A stretch of 64,000 nt of DNA, taken from positions 62,001-126,000 of the forward strand of contig NZ_SNVW01000002.1 of NCBI RefSeq assembly GCF_004361695.1, in the 5' to 3' direction. The notes under the pieces were generated by a model. The model was not told the DNA's origin. It worked only from the letters and a program-made list of their open reading frames with translations, and did no database searches. A program made the position numbers and the translations under genes. Below, piece after piece: positions 52,904 to 61,297 of the stretch (within the stretch, counting starts at the first letter, position 1; every line of letters starts with the position of its first letter). Origin of the DNA: Curtobacterium flaccumfaciens. Lineage in GTDB: Bacteria; Actinomycetota; Actinomycetes; Actinomycetales; Microbacteriaceae.

Positions 52904-53707
52904 ATGCGTCTGTACCTCGCGAGTACCTCTCCCGCCCGCCGAGCCCTCCTCGCCCAGACCGGGATCGAACCGGTGCTCGTCGCGCCCGGGGTCGACGAGG
53001 ACGCCGCCGTCGCCGCGACCGCGTCGGCACTCGGCCGTGCGCTGACCGGTCCGGAGCTGGTCGCACTGCTCGCGGAGGCGAAGGCCGCCGCCGTCGCGGA
53101 CGCCACCACTCCGGTCGACGGCTTCGTGTTCGGCGGCGACTCCGCCTTCGAGGTCGACGGCGTCCTGTACGGCAAGCCCCACGACCCCGACGTCGCGCGC
53201 GAGCGCTGGCGGCAGATGCTCGCCGCGGGCGGCGGCACGCTGTGGAGCGGACACTGCGTCATCGACCGGCGCGTGCCGTCGTCCGTCCCCACGGTGCCGT
53301 CGTCCGCACCCACGGGCGGGCCTGGAGGCGCGGGGCGGGCCGGCACCGTGCCTCCCGTCCGCACCGTGGACGCGTCGGGCGGCGGGCCGCTCGGCCTGGC
53401 CGGGTCCTTCGGCGACGTCGCGCCCGGTGGGTCCGGGCTCGTCGCCTCCGGCGACCGCGTCGTCGCGGTCGACAGCGCGGTGCTCACCTTCGCCGACGAC
53501 ATGTCGTCCGAGGAGATCGACGCGTACGTCGCGACGGGCGAGCCGCTCGAGGTCGCTGGCGCCTTCACCATCGACGGACGGGCCGCCGCGTACATCACCC
53601 GGATCGACGGGGCGCCGTCGGCCGTGGTGGGATTGTCGCTGCCGGTGCTCCGCTCGATGCTGCTGCGGGGCTTCGGCATCGCGTGGCACGACCTCTGGGC
53701 ACTGTAG
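52904..53707 (+). CDS. maf: Maf-like nucleotide pyrophosphatase with an internal insertion
   Basis: A 267-aa protein. LYLASTSPARRALLAQTGI is the family start, followed by GGDSAFEVDG and YGKPHDPDVARERWRQML. Maf proteins hydrolyse non-canonical or pyrimidine nucleoside triphosphates and are usually about 190-215 aa. Here about 50 Gly/Pro/Ser-rich residues (VPSSVPTVPSSAPTGGPGG and onward) interrupt the fold after HCVIDRR, near residues 125-180, and the conserved part resumes at VVAVDSAVLTFADD. Confidence 0.9.
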   Translation: MRLYLASTSPARRALLAQTGIEPVLVAPGVDEDAAVAATASALGRALTGPELVALLAEAKAAAVADATTPVDGFVFGGDSAFEVDGVLYGKPHDPDVARERWRQMLAAGGGTLWSGHCVIDRRVPSSVPTVPSSAPTGGPGGAGRAGTVPPVRTVDASGGGPLGLAGSFGDVAPGGSGLVASGDRVVAVDSAVLTFADDMSSEEIDAYVATGEPLEVAGAFTIDGRAAAYITRIDGAPSAVVGLSLPVLRSMLLRGFGIAWHDLWAL

Positions 53708-53772
53708 ACATCCACACTTGTTCGGGGTGGTTCTTTGTGGACGCCAGTCAATTCACACCTCCGCCGCACGAA

Positions 53773-53778
53773 TACGCT
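53773..53778 (+). promoter_or_regulatory. -10 box TACGCT of the biotin carboxylase gene
   Basis: TACGCT lies 8 nt before ATG 53787, again consistent with a leaderless or very short leader. The 79-bp spacer after maf is AT-richer than its neighbours; TCAATT lies about 20 bp upstream as a weak -35 candidate. Confidence 0.5.
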
Positions 53779-53786
53779 GATGTCTC

Positions 53787-55565
53787 ATGCCCCGTATCAG
53801 CAAGGTCCTCATCGCGAACCGCGGCGAGATCGCCGTCCGCATCATCCGCGCGGCCCGCGACGCAGGCAAGGCTTCGGTGGCGGTCTACGCCGACCAGGAC
53901 CGCGACGCCCTCCACGCCCGCCTCGCTGACGAGGCCTACGCACTGAACGGCACCACGAGCGCCGACACCTACCTCGTCATCGACAAGATCATCTCGGTCG
54001 CCCGACGGTCCGGCGCCGACGCCGTGCACCCCGGGTACGGGTTCCTCGCCGAGAACGCCGACTTCGCCCGCGCCGTCATCGACGCCGGGCTGACGTGGAT
54101 CGGCCCGTCGCCGTCGTCCATCGAACAGCTCGGCGACAAGGTCTCCGCGCGCCACGTGGCCGAGAAGGTCGGCGCGCCGCTCGCCCCGGGCACCATCGAA
54201 CCCGTGCAGGACGTGTCCGAGGTCTTCGACTTCGTCGACCAGGTCGGCCTGCCCGTCGCGATCAAGGCGGCGTTCGGCGGCGGCGGTCGTGGGCTCAAGG
54301 TCGTCCGCGACCGTGCCTCGGTCGAGGAGCTCTTCGAGTCCGCCACGCGCGAGGCCATCGCGGCGTTCGGTCGGGGCGAGTGCTTCGTCGAGAAGTACCT
54401 CGACAAGCCCCGCCACGTCGAGACGCAGTGCCTCGCCGACGAGCACGGCAACGTCGTCGTCGTCTCGACCCGCGACTGCTCGCTCCAGCGGCGGCACCAG
54501 AAGCTCGTCGAGGAAGCCCCGGCGCCGTACCTGACCGATGCCCAGACGGAGCGCCTGTACGAGTCGTCCAAGGCCATCCTCCGCGAGGTCGGCTACGTCG
54601 GTGCCGGCACCTGCGAGTTCCTCATCGGCGCCGACGGCACCGTGTCGTTCCTCGAGGTGAACACCCGCCTGCAGGTCGAGCACTGCGTCTCGGAAGAGGT
54701 CACCGGCATCGACCTCGTGCGCGAGCAGTTCCGCATCGCCGAGGGTGGCGTGCTCGACTACGCCGACCCCGTCGCCCGCGGCCACTCGTTCGAGTTCCGC
54801 ATCAACGGCGAGGACCCGGGCCGCAACTTCTTCCCGGCGCCCGGCCCCGTGCACGCGTTCAACGCGCCGTCCGGCCCCGGCGTCCGCGTCGACTCCGGCG
54901 TGGTCTCCGGCGACGTCGTCTCCGGCTCGTTCGACTCCATGCTCGCGAAGCTCATCGTCACGGGCGCCACTCGCGCCGAGGCCCTGGAGCGTTCGCGTCG
55001 CGCACTCGCCGAGTTCGAGGTCACCGGGCTGCCGACCGTGCTGCCCTTCCACCGTGCCGTCGTGTCGGACCCGGCGTTCGCGACGCCGGACGACTCGCCG
55101 TTCAGCATCTACACGCAGTGGATCGAGACCGACTTCGTCAACGAGATCCCGGCGTGGAGCGGCTCCCCCGAGTCGCTGCCCGAGCCCGGCGCCCGCGAGT
55201 CGGTCGTCGTCGAGGTCCAGGGCAAGCGCATCGAGGTCACGATGCCGTCGATCGTCGGCGGCGGCGCTGCCGGTGCCACCGGTCGTCGTCCGGCCGGCCC
55301 GTCCGCTCCCCCGAAGCGCCGGACCTCCGGCGTGCGTGGCGGCCTCGCGTCGTCCGGCTCGGTCACGTCGCCGATGCAGGCCACCGTGGTGAAGCTCGCG
55401 GTCGCCGAGGGTGACACCGTGGTGAAGGGCGACCTGCTCGTCGTCCTCGAGGCCATGAAGATGGAACAGCCCGTGCAGGCCCCGCGCGACGGCGTCGTCA
55501 CCGGGCTGAACGCCCCCGTCGGCCAGACGATCTCGTCCGGCCACGTGCTGCTCGAGCTCGCGTAG
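53787..55565 (+). CDS. Acyl-CoA carboxylase alpha subunit (biotin carboxylase plus BCCP)
   Basis: A 592-aa protein: biotin carboxylase N domain ([17 protein letters not shown]), ATP-grasp ([28 protein letters not shown]), a Pro/Gly-rich linker near 490-520, and a C-terminal biotinyl domain with EAMKMEQ and the biotin-accepting Lys at about 558. It carboxylates biotin using bicarbonate and ATP, then feeds the beta subunit encoded at 45661. BirA at 44774 would biotinylate it. Its size and order match actinobacterial AccA3. Confidence 0.97.
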   Translation: MPRISKVLIANRGEIAVRIIRAARDAGKASVAVYADQDRDALHARLADEAYALNGTTSADTYLVIDKIISVARRSGADAVHPGYGFLAENADFARAVIDAGLTWIGPSPSSIEQLGDKVSARHVAEKVGAPLAPGTIEPVQDVSEVFDFVDQVGLPVAIKAAFGGGGRGLKVVRDRASVEELFESATREAIAAFGRGECFVEKYLDKPRHVETQCLADEHGNVVVVSTRDCSLQRRHQKLVEEAPAPYLTDAQTERLYESSKAILREVGYVGAGTCEFLIGADGTVSFLEVNTRLQVEHCVSEEVTGIDLVREQFRIAEGGVLDYADPVARGHSFEFRINGEDPGRNFFPAPGPVHAFNAPSGPGVRVDSGVVSGDVVSGSFDSMLAKLIVTGATRAEALERSRRALAEFEVTGLPTVLPFHRAVVSDPAFATPDDSPFSIYTQWIETDFVNEIPAWSGSPESLPEPGARESVVVEVQGKRIEVTMPSIVGGGAAGATGRRPAGPSAPPKRRTSGVRGGLASSGSVTSPMQATVVKLAVAEGDTVVKGDLLVVLEAMKMEQPVQAPRDGVVTGLNAPVGQTISSGHVLLELA

Positions 55566-55583
55566 GCGCGCGGCGCCGCGCGC
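55566..55583. repeat. 18-bp perfect GC-only palindrome after the carboxylase stop
   Basis: The 18-bp sequence centred on GGCGCC consists only of G and C and alternates purine and pyrimidine over most of its length. Further CGCGCGGCGC runs follow to 55600. It may help terminate transcription. Confidence 0.7.
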
Positions 55584-55622
55584 CGCGCGCGGCGCTCCGG
55601 CCGCGCCGCCGCCTGCCGTCTC

Positions 55623-55682
55623 GCACAACCAAAGTCACCCCGAGCCCGCTCTTCGCGCGGCTCGGGGTGACTTTCGTTGTGC
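55623..55682. terminator. Long hairpin, left copy (carboxylase / nuclease-like gene)
   Basis: Arms 55623-55646 and 55659-55682 pair over 24 bp with one mismatch; the loop is 12 nt. The arm begins GCACAACCAAAGTCACCCCG. It lies between convergent stops and can terminate both genes. A near copy lies at 56773-56832, on the other side of the next gene. Confidence 0.9.
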
Positions 55683-55713
55683 GGCGTGCAGCCCGCCTCG
55701 ACGACCGCGTCCA

Positions 55714-56667
55714 TCAGCGGAGCCGTGTGAACGCCCGCGGCTCGGTCGGGACGCCGATGCTGTGCAACACCTCGCGGAGCGCCGCCGCGTCGTTCGCCTC
55801 CCGCCAGCCGAACCGTCCGAAAGAGCGAACCTCCGGATGCCTCCGAAGCCGGTCTTCGCGGCGTTTCTCAGCCACGAGCACGTCGGCAGCCGTCGCTCCC
55901 GCAGCCCTCAGAGCGGGGTCCGTGTACTTCGCACGGCCGTCGAACTCGAGCACCGCGCCGTGCTCGGGGAACCAGAAGTCCACGCGACCGACGAGCCCCG
56001 CGGCGTCTCGGAACTCCTGTTGCAGGACGGGTCGTGGCGCGCCTTGTTCGTCGAGGGCCACCCTGCCGACCGATTCACCTGGCGACCCGCTCGCAGGGTC
56101 TGCGAGGTCGATCGCGGTCACGGCTCGATGTCGTCCGTGGACCGCGTTCCGCCGTTCGAGTTCGTCCTCGAGGTCGCGGCGTGCGGGGCCGAGCTGCAAC
56201 ACGACGTCGAGCGCCGGGACCGAGATCCGCAGGTCGTACGAGATCGCGAGGTCGACGGCGGTCGTGACGAGGTCCGTGAGCGGTCGGCCGTTCGCCACCA
56301 TCGAGGCGGTGCGCAGCGTGCGCCCCACCCCCGGACGCTTCCGGACGTGGGCCAGTCCCTGCGACGTCGTGCGCCGCGGGTCGATGACCTCGACGACGTC
56401 GGGGAACTCTCCGGACCAGGGCAGGCCGTGCAGCGCCGCTGCGGACGCGTGCGAGACGACGAGTCGCTCGGCGAGGCGATCGTGGACGGCTTTCACGCGT
56501 GCGATGTGTCGCTCCCCCGGCGTCGCTCGCCGCCATTCGTCGGCGTCGACGAACCGTCCAGGGGTCAGTCGGATGAGTGTGCCGGCGTCGGCCCGACGGC
56601 GGAGCGAACGCCCACGGCGTCCGCTCGTGTCCGACGCGCCACCGGTGATGATCGACAGTCGTGCCAT
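55714..56667 (-). CDS. AbiEi-like / DUF559 (Vsr-type nuclease fold) protein
   Basis: A 317-aa protein. The N-terminal ~100 residues resemble the AbiEi antitoxin-type winged-helix region (LIRLTPGRFVDADEW, LVVSHASAAALHGLPW). The C-terminal ~90 residues match DUF559 with a PD-(D/E)XK-like pattern: GRVDFWFPEHGAVLEFDGRAKY and EKRREDRLRRHP. A role in defence or DNA metabolism is inferred from these folds; no partner toxin gene is adjacent. ATG 56667 was chosen at the conserved start; an upstream reading begins inside the hairpin. It is bracketed by two near-identical hairpins. Confidence 0.82.
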   Translation of the reverse strand: MARLSIITGGASDTSGRRGRSLRRRADAGTLIRLTPGRFVDADEWRRATPGERHIARVKAVHDRLAERLVVSHASAAALHGLPWSGEFPDVVEVIDPRRTTSQGLAHVRKRPGVGRTLRTASMVANGRPLTDLVTTAVDLAISYDLRISVPALDVVLQLGPARRDLEDELERRNAVHGRHRAVTAIDLADPASGSPGESVGRVALDEQGAPRPVLQQEFRDAAGLVGRVDFWFPEHGAVLEFDGRAKYTDPALRAAGATAADVLVAEKRREDRLRRHPEVRSFGRFGWREANDAAALREVLHSIGVPTEPRAFTRLR

Positions 56668-56772
56668 CCCCGGAGCTTCCCGTACTGCACCGCACGGCAC
56701 GCAGGTGCCGCGTCGATCTGTGGACGGCCGGACTCGACGCGCCCGCTGTGGAGGACCGGCGATCGGCGCCCC

Positions 56773-56832
56773 GCACAACCAAAGTCACCCCGAGCCGCGT
56801 GATTGCGCGGTTCGGGGTGACTTTGGTTGTGC
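56773..56832. terminator. Long hairpin, right copy (upstream of nuclease-like gene, downstream of the phosphomutase)
   Basis: Arms 56773-56799 and 56806-56832 pair over 27 bp with a single G-T difference; the loop is TGATTG. The outer 20 bases equal the left copy at 55623. It lies just after the phosphomutase stop, so it can terminate the nucleoside-salvage transcript, and 105 nt upstream of the nuclease-like gene start. Confidence 0.9.
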
Positions 56833-56871
56833 GAACGGCGGCAGGCGCGGTACCCGCCGCGCCGCGCGGCG

Positions 56872-58554
56872 CTACGACACCAGGGGGCGGACCGCGGCGG
56901 CCAGGGCGTCGACGAGCGCCTGCGCCTCGGCGGGGGTGGACGCCACCGTGTCGATGTAGACCTTCACCTTGGGCTCCGTCCCGCTCGGGCGGACGATCAC
57001 CCGCGCGTCACCGGTGAGGTCGTAGCGCAGGATGTCCGAGGGCGGGAAGCCCTCCACCCCGTCGAGGTAGTCCGTCGTCACGGTGACGTCGAGGCCACCG
57101 AGCGAGGCCGGCGGCGAGGACCGCAGCGACGCCATGATCTCGCCGATGCGGGAGAGGTCGTCCACGCGGGTCGCGACCTGCCCGGAGGCGAACGCCCCGA
57201 ACTCCGCGGCGAAGGCCTCGAGGTGGTCGGCGATCGTAGAACCGGCGGCCGCCAGCTCGTCGGCGAGGGACAGCAGGTCGAGCGCCGCCGAGATGCCGTC
57301 CTTGTCGCGGACGACCGTCGGGTCGACGAGGTAGCCGAGCGCCTCTTCGTAGCCGAAGAGCAGGTCCGGCACGCGTGACACCCACTTGAAGCCGGTCAGG
57401 GTGTCCCGGTACGCCAGACCGTGCCGGGCGGCGACGCGGGACAGCGCCGGCGACGACACGATCGACGCGGCGAGGGTGCCGGTGACGCCGGCCGCGGCGG
57501 CGCGGGCGGCCGCACGCCACCCGAGCAGCCAGCCGACCTCGTTGCCGGAGAGCCGGCAGAACGTCGGCGACTCGGACCCGGACCCGGACCTGTCAGGGAT
57601 CGCCAGCGCCAGACGGTCGGCGTCGGGGTCGTTCGCGATGACGAGGTCAGCGCCGACCGCGACGCCGCGGGCGATCGCCAGGTCCATCGCGCCGGGCTCT
57701 TCGGGGTTCGGGAAGGCGACCGTCGGGAACGCCCCGTCCGGCTCGATCTGCTCCGGCACCACCGCCGGCTCCGCGAAGCCGGCAGCGGCGAACACCGCGC
57801 GCGCGGTCTCCCACCCGACGCCGTGCATGGCCGTGTAGACGACCTTCGGCTGGTCGGTCGGTGCGAGCACGGGTGCCGACACAGTCGCGGCCGTGGCGGC
57901 CACGTAGGCGTCGACGAGGGCGGACGTGGCGACGGTGTGGTCGGTCGCGCGAGGGAGGTCGGTGATCGACCCGGCGGCGACGGCGTCGATGGCGCTCGCG
58001 ATGAGGCCGTCGACCGGCGGCACGATCTGCGAGCCCTCGTCGTCACCCCCGAGGTACACCTTGTAGCCGTTGTCCCGCGGCGGGTTGTGGCTGGCGGTCA
58101 CCATGACACCGGCGCCGACACCGAGGTGCCGCACGGCGAACGCGAGCACGGGCGTGGGGAGCGCCGAGGGCAGCAGGGTGACGTCGAGCCCGAGGCCGCG
58201 CATGACCTCGGCGGAGTCGCGGGCGAACACGTCGGAGTTCACGCGGCCGTCGTAGCCGATGACCACGCTGCGCTGCCGACCCGTGTCGATGAGGAAGCGG
58301 GCGAGTCCGGCTGCCGCCTGCGTGACGACGACTCGGTTCATCCGGAGCGGGCCGTACCCGAGCTCGGCACGGAGGCCGGCGGTGCCGAACGCCAGTCGAC
58401 CGGCGAACCGGGCCGCGAGTGCCTGGACGGCAGGACCGGAGCCGTCGACCGCCGCGGCGATCGCGGACTCGAGCTCGCCCCGGGTGACGGGATCGGGGTC
58501 CTGCGCAGCCCAGGCCCGTGCGGTGTCGAGCAGGCCGGGGAGATCGATCTTCAC
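56872..58554 (-). CDS. Alpha-D-phosphohexomutase (phosphoglucomutase / phosphopentomutase-type)
   Basis: A 560-aa enzyme. It has FGTAGLRAELGYGPLRMN, the phosphoserine loop VMVTASHNPPRDNGYKVY, the metal-binding ANDPDADRLALAIP, the sugar-binding GYEEALGYLV and the C-terminal RPSGTEPKVKVY phosphate loop. GTG 58554 overlaps the punA stop (GTGA). Coupling to purine nucleoside phosphorylase suggests that it converts ribose- or deoxyribose-1-phosphate to the 5-phosphate, as PGM2-like enzymes do, but glucose or mannose phosphates are possible. Confidence 0.93.
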   Translation of the reverse strand: MKIDLPGLLDTARAWAAQDPDPVTRGELESAIAAAVDGSGPAVQALAARFAGRLAFGTAGLRAELGYGPLRMNRVVVTQAAAGLARFLIDTGRQRSVVIGYDGRVNSDVFARDSAEVMRGLGLDVTLLPSALPTPVLAFAVRHLGVGAGVMVTASHNPPRDNGYKVYLGGDDEGSQIVPPVDGLIASAIDAVAAGSITDLPRATDHTVATSALVDAYVAATAATVSAPVLAPTDQPKVVYTAMHGVGWETARAVFAAAGFAEPAVVPEQIEPDGAFPTVAFPNPEEPGAMDLAIARGVAVGADLVIANDPDADRLALAIPDRSGSGSESPTFCRLSGNEVGWLLGWRAAARAAAAGVTGTLAASIVSSPALSRVAARHGLAYRDTLTGFKWVSRVPDLLFGYEEALGYLVDPTVVRDKDGISAALDLLSLADELAAAGSTIADHLEAFAAEFGAFASGQVATRVDDLSRIGEIMASLRSSPPASLGGLDVTVTTDYLDGVEGFPPSDILRYDLTGDARVIVRPSGTEPKVKVYIDTVASTPAEAQALVDALAAAVRPLVS

Positions 58555-59393
58555 GAGGCGGCCGGACCGAGGGCGGTCACCACGCGGGCCAGCAGGTCCG
58601 CGATCACCGGCTCGGCCTGCTTGCCGGCCTCGAGCACCTCGGCGTGCGACAGCGGCGTCTTCTGGATCCCCGCGGCGAGGTTCGTGATGAGCGAGAAGCC
58701 GAGGATCTCCATGCCGGCCTGGCGGGCGGCGATGGCCTCGAGCGCGGTCGACATGCCGACGATGTGGCCGCCGATGGTCTTCGCCATCTGCACCTCGGCC
58801 GGGGTCTCGTAGTGCGGACCGCGGAACTGCGTGTAGACGCCCTCGTCGAGGGACGGGTCGACGGACTTCGCGACCGAGCGCAGCCGCGCCGAGTACAGGT
58901 CGGTCAGGTCGACGAACGTCGCGCCCTCGAGCGGGCTGTCCGCGGTCAGGTTGATGTGGTCGCTGATGAGGACCGGGGTGCCCGGCGTCCAGTGCTCCTT
59001 GATGCCACCGGCACCGTTCGTGAGGACCATGATCGACGCACCGGTCGCCGCGGCCGTCCGGACGCTGTGCACCACGCGTCGGACGCCGTGGCCCTCGTAG
59101 TAGTGCGTGCGGGCGCCGATGACGAGCGCGTGGCGACCGTCGGCGAGGCGGATCGAGCGGACGGTGCCGGAGTGCCCGGGGACGGCCGAGGCGCTGAAGC
59201 CGGGGACCTCCGACGCGGGGATCTCGGACACGGTCTCGCCGATGAGGTCCGCGGCCTTGCCCCAGCCGGAACCGAGGGTGAGGGCGATGTCGTGGCGCTC
59301 GATCCCGGACTTCGCGGCGATGACGGCTGCGGCGTCGCGCGCGACCTCGAACGGGTCGGCAGCGGGGTCGTTCAGCGGGTTCTCGGTGCTCAT
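58551..59393 (-). CDS. punA: Purine nucleoside phosphorylase
   Basis: A 280-aa class II (trimeric-type) phosphorylase splitting purine nucleosides into base and pentose-1-phosphate. It shows LTLGSGWGKAADLIG, GARTHYYEGHG, VLTNGAGGIK, FRGPHYETPAEVQM and GMSTALEAIAARQ. TAGAGT lies 6 nt before the ATG, so it has its own leaderless promoter within the cluster. Confidence 0.96.
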   Translation of the reverse strand: MSTENPLNDPAADPFEVARDAAAVIAAKSGIERHDIALTLGSGWGKAADLIGETVSEIPASEVPGFSASAVPGHSGTVRSIRLADGRHALVIGARTHYYEGHGVRRVVHSVRTAAATGASIMVLTNGAGGIKEHWTPGTPVLISDHINLTADSPLEGATFVDLTDLYSARLRSVAKSVDPSLDEGVYTQFRGPHYETPAEVQMAKTIGGHIVGMSTALEAIAARQAGMEILGFSLITNLAAGIQKTPLSHAEVLEAGKQAEPVIADLLARVVTALGPAAS

Positions 59394-59399
59394 GCCCCA

Positions 59400-59405
59400 A
59401 CTCTA
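59400..59405 (-). promoter_or_regulatory. -10 box TAGAGT of punA
   Basis: TAGAGT lies 6 nt before the punA ATG, just after the IIB stop, giving the last two genes of the cluster a promoter of their own. Confidence 0.55.
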
Positions 59406-59413
59406 AAGGGCGC

Positions 59414-59692
59414 TCAGTGCTCCCCGAGCGCCCGGTCCACCGCGGCCGTGATCTCGCCCTGGTCGAAGTGGTTCCGGATCACGATGACCTCGGCGTAGGT
59501 GTCCCCGATGGCCTCGACGAACTCCTGGCTGGTGAGGATCACGTTGGCGTCGTCGGACACCTTCCGCACCGATGCGACGTCGGCGGCGATGACGGAGGCG
59601 GTCAGTCCGAGGGCGGCGAGCGCCTTCTCGGCGTTCACCTTGAGGATCGCGCTGGCGCCGATCCCGGCGCCGCAGATGGTCACGATCTTCAC
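59414..59692 (-). CDS. PTS IIB-like protein (ascorbate/lactose IIB type)
   Basis: A 92-aa protein starting MKIVTICGAGIGASAILK. The Cys in ICGAGIG is at the phosphorylation position of SgaB/UlaB-type IIB domains. The start is GTG 59692 with no clear Shine-Dalgarno. The IIA-like gene is 19 nt upstream. No IIC permease gene lies in the window, so its substrate or regulatory role is open. Confidence 0.88.
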   Translation of the reverse strand: MKIVTICGAGIGASAILKVNAEKALAALGLTASVIAADVASVRKVSDDANVILTSQEFVEAIGDTYAEVIVIRNHFDQGEITAAVDRALGEH

Positions 59693-59711
59693 GAGGACAC
59701 CCGATCGGTCG

Positions 59712-60158
59712 TCATGCGGAGACCCCCATGATCGCGCGGACCTCGTCCGCCGTCGTCGCTTCCGCCAGCCGTCCGGTGACGGTGGCGTCGTTGAACAGGT
59801 TCGCGATCTCGCCGATCGACTCGAGGTGCGTGCCGACCCCGGCCACCGCGAGCCCGAGCACGACGCGCACCGGGTCGTTGTGCGGGTGCCCGAACACGAC
59901 GGGCGACGCGAGCGTCACGACGGACAGCCCGTCACGGAGCACGGTGGGCCCCGGCCGTGCGTGCGCGAAGGCCAGCCCGGGCGAGATGACGATGTACGGC
60001 CCGTGCTCGTCCACCAGGTCGATCATGGCCTCGGTGTAGGGGTCGGTCGACGCCCCCGAGGCGACGAGGGCGCCGCCGGCCAGCCGGAGCGCCTCGCGCC
60101 ACGAGGACGCGGTCGCCCCGAGCACGACGGCGTCGTCCGGCAGTGGCGGCAGTGGCAT
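59712..60158 (-). CDS. PTS IIA-like protein (mannitol/fructose/ascorbate IIA type)
   Basis: A 148-aa protein with YIVISPGLAFAHARPG, where the His is the phosphorylation site of this IIA family, and VVFGHPHNDPVRVVLGLA. A strong AGGAGG lies 9 nt before ATG 60158 and overlaps the end of add (stop 60163), so the two are coupled. Confidence 0.9.
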   Translation of the reverse strand: MPLPPLPDDAVVLGATASSWREALRLAGGALVASGASTDPYTEAMIDLVDEHGPYIVISPGLAFAHARPGPTVLRDGLSVVTLASPVVFGHPHNDPVRVVLGLAVAGVGTHLESIGEIANLFNDATVTGRLAEATTADEVRAIMGVSA

Positions 60159-60162
60159 GCGT

Positions 60163-61275
60163 TCAGGCCTCCTGGTGTCCGGCCGTGATCGTCGCGATGA
60201 TCTCCTCGCGGTCCTCGAGCGGCAGGAAGGAGCCGAGGGCCGCGTTGATCTGGAACGCCGCGAGGTCGTCGAGGTCGTACCCGAAGGTGCCGGCCAGCAG
60301 CGCGAGCTCGCGGGACAGCGTGGTGTCGCTCATCAGGCGGTTGTCGGTGTTCACCGTGACGCGGAACCCGAGCTGGTAGAGCACGTCGATCGGGTGGTCG
60401 GCGAGGTCGTCGCCCCACGCCGCGATCGCACCGGTCTGCAGGTTCGACGACGGCGCGACCTCGAGCGGGATCTCGCGGTCGCGCACCCACGCGGCGACCT
60501 CGCCGAGGGACGCCAGGGTCGAGCCGTCGCCGGCGTCGGAGAGCGTGATGTCCTCGAAGATCCGGACGCCGTGGCCGAGGCGCAGTGCACGACCGTCGAC
60601 GAGGGCCGATCGGATCGAGGCGAGCCCGTCGGCCTCGCCCGCGTGCACGGTGACCGGGAACAGCTCGGACGCCAGGTAGTCGAACGCGGCGCGGTGGTTC
60701 GAGGCGGGGAACCCGGCCTCGGCGCCGGCGATGTCGAAGCCCACGACGCCACGGTCGCGGTGCCGCACGGCGAGCTCGGCGATCTCGAGGGACCGGTCGG
60801 CGTGGCGCATGGCGGTGACGAGCTGTCCGACGCGGATCCGGCCGTCGGCGGCGTCGACCGCTTCCTCGATGCCGGCCTGCACGGCCTCGACCGTCTCGTC
60901 GAGGGTCAGGCCACCCTGCAGGTGCTGCTCGGGTGCCCAGCGGACCTCGCCGTAGACGACGCCGTCGGCGACGAGGTCCTCGACGAACTCGCGGGCGATG
61001 CGCGTGAGCTGCGGGGCCGTCTGCATCACCGACGTGGTGACGTCGAACGTCTTGAGGTACTCGACGAGCGAACCGGAGTTCGACTGGTCGGCGAACCACT
61101 GCCCGAGTTCGGCCGGGTCGGTGGTCGGCAGTTCCACGCCCGACGCAGCAGCGAGGTCGATGATCGTCGCCGGTCGCAGACCACCGTCGAGGTGGTCGTG
61201 CAGCGAGACCTTCGGCAGGTCGTTGATGACCGCCCCGGCGTCGGGCAGGCGGTAGGTCGGGGCGTCGGCGCTCAT
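60163..61275 (-). CDS. add: Adenosine deaminase
   Basis: A 370-aa zinc enzyme. It shows LPKVSLHDHLDGGL, VTVHAGEADG, LGHGVRIFED and VTVNTDNRLMS, which supply the zinc and catalytic residues. It converts (deoxy)adenosine to (deoxy)inosine, the substrate for PunA downstream. ATG 61275 has TAGGTT 7 nt upstream. Confidence 0.97.
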   Translation of the reverse strand: MSADAPTYRLPDAGAVINDLPKVSLHDHLDGGLRPATIIDLAAASGVELPTTDPAELGQWFADQSNSGSLVEYLKTFDVTTSVMQTAPQLTRIAREFVEDLVADGVVYGEVRWAPEQHLQGGLTLDETVEAVQAGIEEAVDAADGRIRVGQLVTAMRHADRSLEIAELAVRHRDRGVVGFDIAGAEAGFPASNHRAAFDYLASELFPVTVHAGEADGLASIRSALVDGRALRLGHGVRIFEDITLSDAGDGSTLASLGEVAAWVRDREIPLEVAPSSNLQTGAIAAWGDDLADHPIDVLYQLGFRVTVNTDNRLMSDTTLSRELALLAGTFGYDLDDLAAFQINAALGSFLPLEDREEIIATITAGHQEA

Positions 61276-61282
61276 GCCCTCA

Positions 61283-61288
61283 AACCTA
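61283..61288 (-). promoter_or_regulatory. -10 box TAGGTT of add
   Basis: TAGGTT lies 7 nt before the add ATG in the 22-nt spacer after deoA, giving add and the PTS-like genes a possible internal promoter. Confidence 0.5.
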
Positions 61289-61297
61289 CCGGAGCCG

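Noticed and set aside
55623-56832. Insertion sequence or composite transposon around the DUF559 gene
   Set aside because: Each flanking element is itself a palindrome rather than a simple terminal repeat. No target-site duplication or transposase is visible. Kept as a cassette hypothesis only.
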